Below, in pieces: positions 18,607-26,590 of a DNA stretch of 64,000 nucleotides (its first letter is position 1; each line of letters begins with the position of its first letter). The translations under genes were made by a program, and so were the position numbers. The DNA is from Cystobacter fuscus DSM 2262 (GTDB lineage Bacteria > Myxococcota > Myxococcia > Myxococcales > Myxococcaceae), in NCBI RefSeq assembly GCF_000335475.2, contig NZ_ANAH02000075.1, positions 1-64,000 on the forward strand, given 5' to 3'. The notes beneath the pieces are model-generated. The model worked only from the letters and a program-made list of their open reading frames with translations. It was not told the DNA's origin and made no database searches.

Positions 18607-18745
18607 CCGCGTCCCCTCCTGACGAACCCCGTGACGCTGGAAGGTAGGCAGCCTGGTTCGTCCCATCGACCCTGTCAGGCCATGCGCCCGGGTGACAGGA
18701 AAGCAAGCGGGGAAGCAACCGCACGGCGAAGTGCTCTGGAGGGCG

Positions 18746-20395
18746 TCATCCCGGAGCGAGCTTGCGCACGAGCTCGGACCACTTCTCGTCCAGGTAGAAG
18801 GTGTGCTCCCGGACCTCGTCGAGCAGGGCCTGACGCACCTCCTCGCCGCCCTCGCGCACCAACTCCTCGAGCCGCGCGTGGGCCTCTTCCCACCGGCCCT
18901 GGAGGAAGGCGAGATAGGCCAGGTTGCCCCGGACGATGGGCTCGCGCGGTGCGCGCCGCAGACAGTCCTCCAGCATCTCCTGGGCGCGGCGCAGACAGTC
19001 CTCCACGGCGCTGGTGGCGCCCCGCTTCCAGCACTGCCTGGCCTCGCCGATCCACATCCGGCCCGCCTGGTTGAGCCCCACGGCCACTTCCTGGAGGACG
19101 GCCGCGTCGGTCGACTCGCCGAACCGGCGCACCAGCTCCGCGTAGAACTCCTGGGACTGCTCGGCGAGCCCCCTCGCGCCGAGCGCATGACCCCGCGTGC
19201 GCAGCGCCCGGGCCACCTGCTCCTGGAGGGCCGGCTCGGACGACTCCCCGTAGCGCGCCACCACCTCGTGCAGACACCGGTGGGCCTCCTCGAAGCGCTC
19301 CTGCTTCACGTAGAACCACCCCAGGTTGGTGAGCGCGCGGCAGTGCTGCTCCCGGCACCGGGGCACGGGAAGCGCGACGTAGCGGCGGAGTGCCTCCTGG
19401 AAATGGGACTCACTCCGTGCCCACTGCCCCTCGTTCCAGTCCAGGAGCGCCAGACCATGGTGGGTGTCGGCGATCATCTCCTCATCGAGCGAGTACATGG
19501 GCAACTCGGCGCACCCGCGCAGCACCTCCTCGTAGTGGGCCCGCGCCCGTCCGGCGTCCCGCGAGGATTGATACATCCACCCCAGGTCGAAGAGCGCCCG
19601 GAGCACCACGCCCCGCGTGGCGGTGTCCGTCGAGTCGCCATGGCGCCGCGACAACTCGACGAGGCTGGCCAGGGCCTCGTCCACGCGGCCCTCCGCGTGG
19701 AAGACATGCGCCAGCCCCCGATGCGCCTGGACGGCCTGCACCCGCAGCCAGTCCTCGGGGACATGGCCATAGCGCAGCATCATCTCCTTGAAGGCGGCCC
19801 GGGCCCGGTCGAACCGGCCCTGGAAGCACAGCAACCAGCCCATCCGGTATTGAGCGGCCGGCACCGCGTCGTACGGAGGGGGCCCCTGCGTCGAGCCGAA
19901 ACGCTGGACCACCGCCTCGTAATGATCCCAGGCGTCTTCCCGCCGTCCCTGCTGCTCGGCGATCTCCCCCAGCTCCAGGAGCGCGCTCGCGATGTCGGAC
20001 TCCCAGCGCTCCTCGCTCCCGCGCATGCGCCGGAGGAACTCCTCGTGACAGCCGCGCGCCTCCTCCCAGCGCCCCTCCGCCTTGAGCAGCTGCCCCATCC
20101 GCACCAGGAAGACCACCGACTCGGCGACCTCGCCGCCCCCAGCGAGGGCGTCATCGCGACGGACGAGTTCCCGCCAGTCCGCCAGGGTCTGCTCCACCAG
20201 ACGTACCCGCTCCCACCCCGGGGCGCTCCCGTCCGGGAGTTCCCGGGGTGCCGCCTCCGCGTCCCGCACCAGATCGGATGGCTGCTCGGGAGGTGGCTGC
20301 TCGGAACCCATCCGCTGGAGCGTGACGCGTCCGCCTGGGACGAGCAAGTCCCCTCCAGGTGCCTCGTGCCAGGGGACGGGGCGCGGCCTGAACAT
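18746..20395 (-). CDS. TPR-repeat protein
   Basis: About 549 residues from ATG 20395 (in-frame ATGs at 20311 and 20530 are alternatives; none has a strong ribosome binding site). After an acidic/proline leader, the protein is a continuous alpha solenoid of TPR-like pairs, e.g. ALLELGEIAEQQGRREDAWDHY, YRMGWLLCFQGRFDRARAAF, ALTNLGWFYVKQERFEEAHR and NLAYLAFLQGRWEEAHARLE. No signal peptide or enzymatic domain. Such proteins scaffold complexes. It is divergent from the M23 lipoprotein gene with about 150 bp between them. Confidence 0.75.
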   Translation of the reverse strand: MFRPRPVPWHEAPGGDLLVPGGRVTLQRMGSEQPPPEQPSDLVRDAEAAPRELPDGSAPGWERVRLVEQTLADWRELVRRDDALAGGGEVAESVVFLVRMGQLLKAEGRWEEARGCHEEFLRRMRGSEERWESDIASALLELGEIAEQQGRREDAWDHYEAVVQRFGSTQGPPPYDAVPAAQYRMGWLLCFQGRFDRARAAFKEMMLRYGHVPEDWLRVQAVQAHRGLAHVFHAEGRVDEALASLVELSRRHGDSTDTATRGVVLRALFDLGWMYQSSRDAGRARAHYEEVLRGCAELPMYSLDEEMIADTHHGLALLDWNEGQWARSESHFQEALRRYVALPVPRCREQHCRALTNLGWFYVKQERFEEAHRCLHEVVARYGESSEPALQEQVARALRTRGHALGARGLAEQSQEFYAELVRRFGESTDAAVLQEVAVGLNQAGRMWIGEARQCWKRGATSAVEDCLRRAQEMLEDCLRRAPREPIVRGNLAYLAFLQGRWEEAHARLEELVREGGEEVRQALLDEVREHTFYLDEKWSELVRKLAPG

Positions 20396-20544
20396 CCCTC
20401 GCGGCGAGCGCCCGGCCAGGAGCGGAACCGGCGGGCAGGAGGGCATCCGGGGGAGCGACCCCTGTCGATGTGAATGAGCGGCGCACCCGCGTGTTACCGC
20501 GCGCCTTGGTGACTTCATTGCCCCCTTCACCGTCCCTCGCCGCC

Positions 20545-21576
20545 ATGCGTTGTCTGTGCACGCTGATGCTCGCGCTCGCGGGTTGCCAGCCCGGGCCGCC
20601 CCAGACGTACCGGCCGCCCTCGCCCGTCGTCCACGTGTCCTCGTGGGGTGACTTCAAGAGCAGGTTCTTCGGAGCCCCGGCCTCCTCCGTGGAAGAGGAC
20701 CTCGATGCCGCGCAGGCGGCGTCCGAGGGGATCCGCGCGGTATTGCTGGCCCTTCCCCAGAAGGAGCGTGGACGCCTCCTCACCCGGTGGCTCCCGGCCG
20801 CCCCCGCCCCCACCTCCGAGTCCTCCGCGCCCGCTCCGGCCGACGCGGGGGTACAGCCCGTGGCCGTGCTCCCCACGCCTCCCGCGCCCCCCAAGGAGGT
20901 GGACCTGCTCACCACCGTGCGCGGACTGTTGGAGAGCCAGGGCTCCCGCGATCTGGCGCTGGCGGCGTTCTTCCTCGGTCCGGAGCCGGTGGCGCGCGCG
21001 CGCCAGCGGTTGCGGCTGCCTCCGGAGCGCATCAGCCTGGAGAAGCTCGCGGGCCGGCTCCCCAAACGCGAGCTGCGCTACGCGCGCGAGGCCCGGAAAT
21101 GGGCGGGGCTCTATGGCCTCGCCTGGCCGGTCGAGCGCGGCTGGCGGTTGTCGTCCCAGTTCGGCCCGCGCTTCCATCCCGTCATGGGCAAGGTGCTGGA
21201 GCACCAGGGCGTGGACATCCGCATGCCGGTGGGCACCTCCGTCCGAGCCCCGGCACAGGGCGTGGTGGTGGGTGTGAGGGAAGGCCGCGCGAATGGACGC
21301 TGGCTGGAGCTGCGCCATGAGGGCGGGCTGCGCACCATCTTCTGCCACCTGTCGCGCGTGGAGGTGAAGCGGGGGCAGAAGGTGAACCGGGGGCAGCTCG
21401 TGGCGCTCTCGGGCCAGACGGGCCGCGTCACCGGGCCCCACCTCCACTACCAGGTGAAGCACTCCGGAGCCTGGGTGGATCCGGTGGGCATCCGCGCCTC
21501 CGCCGGGCTGGTGGCCACACCCCTGCCCTGGGAGTCCGAACCCCAGTCGGCCCCCACGCAGGCGGCGATGCATTAG
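20545..21576 (+). CDS. M23 family peptidoglycan endopeptidase, lipoprotein
   Basis: 343 residues from ATG 20545. MRCLCTLMLALAGC is a lipoprotein signal with the lipobox cysteine at residue 14. A Pro/Ala-rich linker (about 85-117) precedes a helical region and the LytM/M23 domain: HQGVDIRMPVGT (His220, Asp224) and GPHLHYQVK (His299, His301) are the zinc and catalytic residues, all present, so it is probably active rather than an EnvC-like activator. It would cut peptide crosslinks in murein at the outer or inner membrane face. It ends overlapping the ClC gene tail to tail. Confidence 0.85.
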   Translation: MRCLCTLMLALAGCQPGPPQTYRPPSPVVHVSSWGDFKSRFFGAPASSVEEDLDAAQAASEGIRAVLLALPQKERGRLLTRWLPAAPAPTSESSAPAPADAGVQPVAVLPTPPAPPKEVDLLTTVRGLLESQGSRDLALAAFFLGPEPVARARQRLRLPPERISLEKLAGRLPKRELRYAREARKWAGLYGLAWPVERGWRLSSQFGPRFHPVMGKVLEHQGVDIRMPVGTSVRAPAQGVVVGVREGRANGRWLELRHEGGLRTIFCHLSRVEVKRGQKVNRGQLVALSGQTGRVTGPHLHYQVKHSGAWVDPVGIRASAGLVATPLPWESEPQSAPTQAAMH

Positions 21577-22844
21577 GGCCGGCGGGAGCGCTCGTCCAGC
21601 TCGCGCAGGGGCAGCAGCCGCTCCAGCAGCGGCCCGCCGTGCTTGAGCCGGGCGATGCGCTGTGCCGGGTAGATGCCCCGCTGCCCCGTGAGCAGGTACG
21701 CGGTGACGGTGACGATGAGCACGTGGGGCAGCACCCCCGCGCCGAGCAACTCCACCGCCATGAGGGACAGCGCCAGGGGGGTGTTGGCGGCGGCCCCGAA
21801 GAGCGCGGCGAGCCCCACGCCCGCGGCCAGCTCCAGCGGCAGGCCCAGCGGCCGCGCCAGCAGGTTGCCGAGCGCCGCGCCCACGACGAACAGCGGCGTC
21901 ACCTCCCCGCCCAGCAAGCCCGTGCCGAGCGTGAGGAGGGTGAAGAGCAGCTTGAGGGCGAAGGTCTCGGGCGGCAGCGTGGGGTCCACGAAGGCGCGCT
22001 CGATGAGGGGCAGGCCCAGGCCGAGGTAGTCGCTCGTGCCCACGGCCTTCCAGAGCACCACCAGGAGCGCACCGCCCAGGGCCATGCGGAGCGCTAGGGA
22101 CGGGACGGCCTTCTCCATCCGCTTCTTGAGGAAGTGCACGCCCTCCACGAACACCACGGCCACCGCCGCCACCGCCGCACCGAAGACGAGCCACTTGCCC
22201 ATGACGCCCGGCGAGAGCGCGAGCGGGGAAACCGCCGGGTACGCCGTGTGGTGGATGCCCAGCGAGCGCGTGACGAAGTCGCCCACCAGGGCGGCCACCA
22301 GCGCGGGGACGAGCGCCTCGTAGTTGAGGCGGCCCACGCTGACGACCTCGAGGCCGAAGACGGTGCCCGCGATGGGGGTGCCGAAGACGGAGCCGAAGCC
22401 TCCGGCGATTCCCGCGGCGAGCAACTCCCGGCGCGTCGTGGGCGAGACCTGGAGGCGATGGGCCACGGCGTCGGCGAGGCTCGCGCCCATCTGCACGGCG
22501 GTGCCCTCGCGGCCCGCGCTGCCGCCGAACAGGTGGGTGAGCACCGTGCCCAGCAACGCCATGGGCGCCATGCGCGCGGGAAGGCGTTCGCCCCCCTCGT
22601 GCACGGTGTCGATGACGAGGTTGTTGCCGCCCCGGATGGACGCGCCCCACCGGCCGTAGAGGGCGCCGAGGACCAGCCCCGCCAGCGGCAGGAAGTAGAC
22701 GAGGACCTCGTGGCGGGTGCGCCAGCGCGTGGCTTCTTCCAGGAGGAAGAGGAAGATCGCCGAGGCCACACCACACACGAGGCCCACCAGGGAGCCCAGC
22801 ACGAGCCATTGCCCCAGGGCCCGTGCGCGCTTGTCCAGACTCAT
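21573..22844 (-). CDS. ClC-family chloride channel / H+:Cl- exchanger
   Basis: 423 residues, about ten to twelve membrane helices. ClC signatures: GSAGREGTAVQMG (the GREGP-type loop with the gating glutamate), GIAGGFGSVFGTPIAGTVFGLE and GTGLLGGEVTPLFVVGAALGNLL. No CBS domains at the C-terminus. Cytoplasmic membrane protein moving chloride, possibly in acid stress. Stop overlaps that of the M23 gene; start is 15 bp after the broken EamA gene, on the same strand. Confidence 0.9.
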   Translation of the reverse strand: MSLDKRARALGQWLVLGSLVGLVCGVASAIFLFLLEEATRWRTRHEVLVYFLPLAGLVLGALYGRWGASIRGGNNLVIDTVHEGGERLPARMAPMALLGTVLTHLFGGSAGREGTAVQMGASLADAVAHRLQVSPTTRRELLAAGIAGGFGSVFGTPIAGTVFGLEVVSVGRLNYEALVPALVAALVGDFVTRSLGIHHTAYPAVSPLALSPGVMGKWLVFGAAVAAVAVVFVEGVHFLKKRMEKAVPSLALRMALGGALLVVLWKAVGTSDYLGLGLPLIERAFVDPTLPPETFALKLLFTLLTLGTGLLGGEVTPLFVVGAALGNLLARPLGLPLELAAGVGLAALFGAAANTPLALSLMAVELLGAGVLPHVLIVTVTAYLLTGQRGIYPAQRIARLKHGGPLLERLLPLRELDERSRRP

Positions 22845-22859
22845 CTCCCGCCGTCTCCC

Positions 22860-23278
22860 TCATTTCAAGGTCAGCAGGGCCCCCGTTACCATGAGGACGA
22901 CCCCGAGGCCGAGCCGCCAGTTCATGGGCTCCTTCAACAGGAGCACGGAGAGCAGCACTGTCAGTGCGAGGCTGAGCTTGTCGATGGGCGCCACACCCGC
23001 GAGGCGGGGCCGAGTTGGAGCGCCCGGAAGCAGGCGAGCCAGGACAGGCCGGTGGCCACCCCGGAGAGCACCAGGAAGAGGAGCGTCTTGCGGCCCAGGG
23101 ACGGCAGGACGTGGTGCTCGCCCCGGGCCAGGGCGATGCCCCAGGCGAAGGCGAGGATGACGACGGTGCGCAGGGCCGTGGCGAGCGTGGACGGCACGCC
23201 CTCGACCCCCACCTTGGCGAGAATCGCGGTGAGCGCCGCGAACAGGGCCGATAGCAGGGCATAGCTCCACCACGTCAT
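22860..23278 (-). pseudogene. EamA-type four-helix transporter, frameshifted
   Basis: The frame from ATG 23278 encodes MTWWSYALLSALFAALTAIL and continues through LACFRALQLGPASRV, then changes to nonsense. A second frame resumes with APIDKLSLALTVLLSVLLLKEP and ends in VLMVTGALLTLK at TGA 22860. Joined, they give a normal EamA transporter of about 140 residues with four helices. The break is at 22992-22995, where CACA on the plus strand may be a duplicated dinucleotide. This may be a true pseudogene or a sequencing error. Confidence 0.8.
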
Positions 23279-23489
23279 GGTCGTGCCCCTCGGGAGCAAC
23301 CTCTCTTGGAGGTGTTCTTCTTCATGTCCTACCCGTCTGCCGAGGATTGCACACCACGCCCCACCGGGCGGAAGTGTTGAAAAAACACAGAAAATCACCA
23401 GCCGCGATGGTTTTGCCCGCGAATGACGTCTTTGAAGTCTCGAGAGAGCCGCGCCTCGTCTTCACTGGAGGCGCTCGGAGGGGGAGCCC

Positions 23490-23717
23490 ATGTCGTGGGT
23501 GGATTTGAATGGCTGGTGGAGACGCAACCCGCGGGGATGGAGGGGGCTGCATCCGCCACCGCTCGGACCAGCGGAACTCTGGAGCGACCTGCGCTGGCAC
23601 CGAGCACTGTATGTCGAGGATGGCTTGCCCTTGAGGCAACAGGCCATGTTCCTCGCGCTCCGGGTCGTCCAGCGCGTGTCCTACAACCTGGGCTGGCGAG
23701 CCGGAGGCCGACCATGA
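23490..23717 (+). CDS. 75-residue Trp/Arg-rich small protein, first gene of the radical SAM operon
   Basis: ATG 23490 is preceded by GGAGGGGGAG, one of the best ribosome binding sites in the window, and its TGA overlaps the next ATG (ATGA at 23714). The protein starts MSWVDLNGWWRRNPRGW and ends in a helix-like FLALRVVQRVSYNLGWRAGG. It has six tryptophans and many arginines and no cysteine. It could be a peptide substrate for the radical SAM enzymes, or a remnant of a sugar/acetyltransferase N-terminus. No family recognised. The start signal and coupling make it a real gene. Confidence 0.65.
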   Translation: MSWVDLNGWWRRNPRGWRGLHPPPLGPAELWSDLRWHRALYVEDGLPLRQQAMFLALRVVQRVSYNLGWRAGGRP

Positions 23718-24778
23718 GCCAGCCGCCGCCCGAGGCCCATGCCCTCGTCCTCGCCCAGCGCAACTTCGACGCGCTGAGCGAGGAAGAGCGCCTTCACTGG
23801 AGCGGCCAGTTCCCGAAGGCGAAGCCCGCGCCCACGCTGCCCTATCCCGAGCGGGTCATCATCGAACTCGCCAATACCTGCAACCTGGATTGCCCCATGT
23901 GCCGCATCGGCGCCAATGGGGTGAACCTGACGCGCGTCATGCCCCTGGAGGCCTTCCGCGAGCTGGCCACCCAGCTCTTTCCCCACGTCCGGCAGGTCCG
24001 GCTCAACGGCCTGGGCGAGAGCACACTCATTCCGGAGTTCGGCGCATACCTGGACGTGCTCGCACGCCATCCCGTCCAGGTGGAGCTCATCACCAACGCC
24101 ACGGGAAGCGTGCCCATCTACACCCGCATGGTGGATGAAGGCGCCACCCTGCTCTTCTCCTGGGACGCCGCCCAACCCACGCTCTTCGAGCGGCTGCGGC
24201 GCCCCGCCCACTGGGACGTGCTCTCGAGGACCGTCCAGGCCGTGGCGGAGCATGCCGGACGAGCCCGGCGCGAGCGGCAACTCTTCCTGCTCTTCACCCT
24301 TCAGGGCGCCAACCGCGCGGAGCTGCCCGAACTGGTGGAACAAGCGGCGCGCTGGGGCATCCCCCACCTGCTCGTCAACGTGGTGAAGCAGCGCAGTGAT
24401 GCATGGATCCAACCGTGTCTGAAGGAACTCCTCGCCGTCTTCGCCGAAGCGGAGTCGCGGGCCCGGCGCACCGGGGTGCGGCTGTTCCTTCCGGACACCC
24501 TCGCCGGGCATCGCGTACCCCTGGGCAGCGCGTCTCCCACCGCGGGCTCCGGCTGTGATCGCCCCTGGAAGGAGGTCGTCATCCGGTGGGACCTGGATGT
24601 CCAGGTCTGCAACATGTTCAATCCCTACACCTATGGGAACTTGGCCCTGCGCCCCTTCGAGCGAATCTGGAGGGGAGCCTTCGCGCAGCTCTTCCGGGAG
24701 AACATCAACAGCGCCCACTGCCACCCCTACTGCCGGGGCTGCTACTACTTGAAGGACGTCCATGTCCGACGGGAATGA
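23714..24778 (+). CDS. radical SAM protein with SPASM-like C-terminus (first of two)
   Basis: 354 residues. The radical SAM cluster motif is CNLDCPMC (Cys56, Cys60, Cys63), followed by QVRLNGLGEST in place of the usual GGEP strand, and later barrel strands (VELITNATG, LLFSWDAAQ). C-terminal cysteines in GSGCDRPWKEV, VQVCNMFNPYTYGNL and CHPYCRGCYY match a SPASM/twitch auxiliary Fe-S domain. Such enzymes modify peptides, sugars or small alcohols. It overlaps the small gene by 4 bp and the next radical SAM gene by 17 bp, so the operon is translationally coupled. Confidence 0.85.
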   Translation: MSQPPPEAHALVLAQRNFDALSEEERLHWSGQFPKAKPAPTLPYPERVIIELANTCNLDCPMCRIGANGVNLTRVMPLEAFRELATQLFPHVRQVRLNGLGESTLIPEFGAYLDVLARHPVQVELITNATGSVPIYTRMVDEGATLLFSWDAAQPTLFERLRRPAHWDVLSRTVQAVAEHAGRARRERQLFLLFTLQGANRAELPELVEQAARWGIPHLLVNVVKQRSDAWIQPCLKELLAVFAEAESRARRTGVRLFLPDTLAGHRVPLGSASPTAGSGCDRPWKEVVIRWDLDVQVCNMFNPYTYGNLALRPFERIWRGAFAQLFRENINSAHCHPYCRGCYYLKDVHVRRE

Positions 24779-25769
24779 GCTGCCCCCACCTCCGCGCAAC
24801 CTGTTCATCGAGGTGACGACGGAGTGCAACCTGCGCTGCCGGCAGTGTCACATGTGGCGCTCCCAGGAGCCGTCCACGTCCCTGAGCACCCGGGAAAAGA
24901 CGGCACTGCTCCCCCCCTTCGCCGCCTGGTCTCCCCAGGCACTGGTGGTGCTCACCGGCGGCGAGCCCCTGCTCAAGCAGGAAGAGTTCTTCTCGTTGAC
25001 GCGAACCTGCCGCCAGAACGCGCTGCGCGTCTCGGTGAACACCAACGCCACCCTCGTGCAAGAAGACACCCTGGAGCGGCTGCTCACCGAGGGCCCCCAC
25101 TATCTGGTGGTCTCCCTCGACTCGCATCGTCCCGCCCTGCATGACTGGGTACGCGGGAGACCCGGCACATACGCGCGGGTGCTCTCGCTGCTCCAGCGGC
25201 TGCTGCACCGGCGCAACGCCTCGAGGAGTTCGGACCTGAGCATCCTCGTCAACACCATCATCTTCGAGGGGAACGTGGAGGAGCTCGACGCCCATGTGAC
25301 GTTCCTTCGGGGACTGGGAGTGGATGGGGTGAGCTTCCAGATGCTCGCGCGCACCTTCATGCGGGCGTCCCGCGAGGACGTTTTCTTCGCGAGACACTTT
25401 CCGCGAGAAGTCTCCCGCGTGGAGGCCGCCATCGAGCGGCTGCTCAAGCTGAAGGCCAGGGGCGCCCCCATCGTCACGACCGAGAACGACCTGCGTTGGA
25501 TGAAGCTCTACGCCCGGGATCCGGACTTCCTGGGGGAGCAGGTGTGTGGCAGCGCGGAGCGCAACATGATGGTGGACCAGCAGGGGAATGTTCAGCTGTG
25601 TTTCTTCATGCGCGAGCTGCTCGATGGACGCGTGATTGGCAATGTCCGCGAGAAGAGCCTGCGCACGCTGTGGGAGTCGGACCTCGCCCGTCATGCCCGT
25701 GGCGTGATGGAGGGCTGCCGCAAGAACTGCGGAATGCTGAATTGCCACCGGAAGCAGGAGCTCTCATGA
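24762..25769 (+). CDS. radical SAM/SPASM protein (second of two)
   Basis: 335 residues. The cluster motif is CNLRCRQC (Cys22, Cys26, Cys29); VVLTGGEPLL is the SAM-binding GGEP strand. The C-terminus has CGSAERNMMVDQQGNVQLC and CRKNCGMLNC, a SPASM arrangement with GNV and the final cysteine cluster. It is more like PqqE/anSME-type maturases than its neighbour. The start lies inside the upstream gene and the TGA overlaps the glycosyltransferase ATG (ATGA at 25766). Two non-identical radical SAM enzymes in tandem suggest two successive modifications of one product. Confidence 0.85.
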   Translation: MSDGNELPPPPRNLFIEVTTECNLRCRQCHMWRSQEPSTSLSTREKTALLPPFAAWSPQALVVLTGGEPLLKQEEFFSLTRTCRQNALRVSVNTNATLVQEDTLERLLTEGPHYLVVSLDSHRPALHDWVRGRPGTYARVLSLLQRLLHRRNASRSSDLSILVNTIIFEGNVEELDAHVTFLRGLGVDGVSFQMLARTFMRASREDVFFARHFPREVSRVEAAIERLLKLKARGAPIVTTENDLRWMKLYARDPDFLGEQVCGSAERNMMVDQQGNVQLCFFMRELLDGRVIGNVREKSLRTLWESDLARHARGVMEGCRKNCGMLNCHRKQELS

Positions 25770-26554
25770 GTCAGAACCCCTTGCCCGCACTGCCCCTGTC
25801 CGTGGTCGTGCCTTGCTACGGCCGCGTGGAACTCACCCGGAAGCTGTTGTCCTCGTTCGCGGCCGCGCCAGATCGCTTCCAGGTGGTGTTGGTGGATGAC
25901 GCCTCCCCCGAGCCGCTCGGCCAGCTCATGGACGAGTTCCGCGCGCACCTGGACATCGACTACATCCGGCAGCCGCGAACACGAGGCCCCGCCGCGGCCC
26001 GGAATCGGGGGCTGTCCGCGGCCCGGCACACCTTCGTGGCCTTCACGGACAATGACTGCATCGTGCAGCCGCACTGGGCCCGGGAGCTGACCACCCACCT
26101 TCGAGATGCCTCGCCCCAGGTCGCTGGCGTGGGCGGCCGTACGCTCGCGGTGGGCACGGACATCTTCAGCCGCTATTACAGCTACCACAAGCTCCTGGAT
26201 CCCCATGCGCATCAGGGCCGCTACCTGTATGTCGTCACGGCCAACTGCGCGTTCAAGCGGAGCACCCTGGACGAGGTGGGTGGCTTCGATGAAGACCTCC
26301 GTCGGCCGGGAGGAGAAGACCCTGGATTGTGCTTCAAGCTCCTGCGGCGCGGCTACGTGTTGAACTACCGGCCCTCGGCGATCGTCCATCATCATTACCG
26401 GCCGGGCCTCGTCGACTTCGCGCGCACCTTGTTCCGGTACGGCAGGGGCTGCCGCATGCAGACCGACCGGTACATGCCCGACCTCGCAACAGCCCCCACG
26501 CCGGTTCCGGCGGGTCCCCCCGGTGAACGCGATGTGACCTCCAGGTCCGCCTGA
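25766..26554 (+). CDS. family 2 glycosyltransferase, last gene of the radical SAM operon
   Basis: 262 residues. GT-A fold: LSVVVPCYGRVELTRKLL at the start, VVLVDDASPE, the metal-binding DND in FVAFTDNDCIVQP, and GGFDEDLRRPGGEDPGLCFKLLRRG. The C-terminus is shorter than usual for this group (about 300 residues), ending in a Pro-rich stretch, so a mild truncation is possible. It transfers a sugar from a nucleotide donor; the acceptor is unknown but presumably the product of the two radical SAM enzymes. It converges with the TonB receptor gene. Confidence 0.85.
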   Translation: MSQNPLPALPLSVVVPCYGRVELTRKLLSSFAAAPDRFQVVLVDDASPEPLGQLMDEFRAHLDIDYIRQPRTRGPAAARNRGLSAARHTFVAFTDNDCIVQPHWARELTTHLRDASPQVAGVGGRTLAVGTDIFSRYYSYHKLLDPHAHQGRYLYVVTANCAFKRSTLDEVGGFDEDLRRPGGEDPGLCFKLLRRGYVLNYRPSAIVHHHYRPGLVDFARTLFRYGRGCRMQTDRYMPDLATAPTPVPAGPPGERDVTSRSA

Positions 26555-26590
26555 TGGCCGCCGGCCACGGACGTCCGGAGCAGCGTGCCC

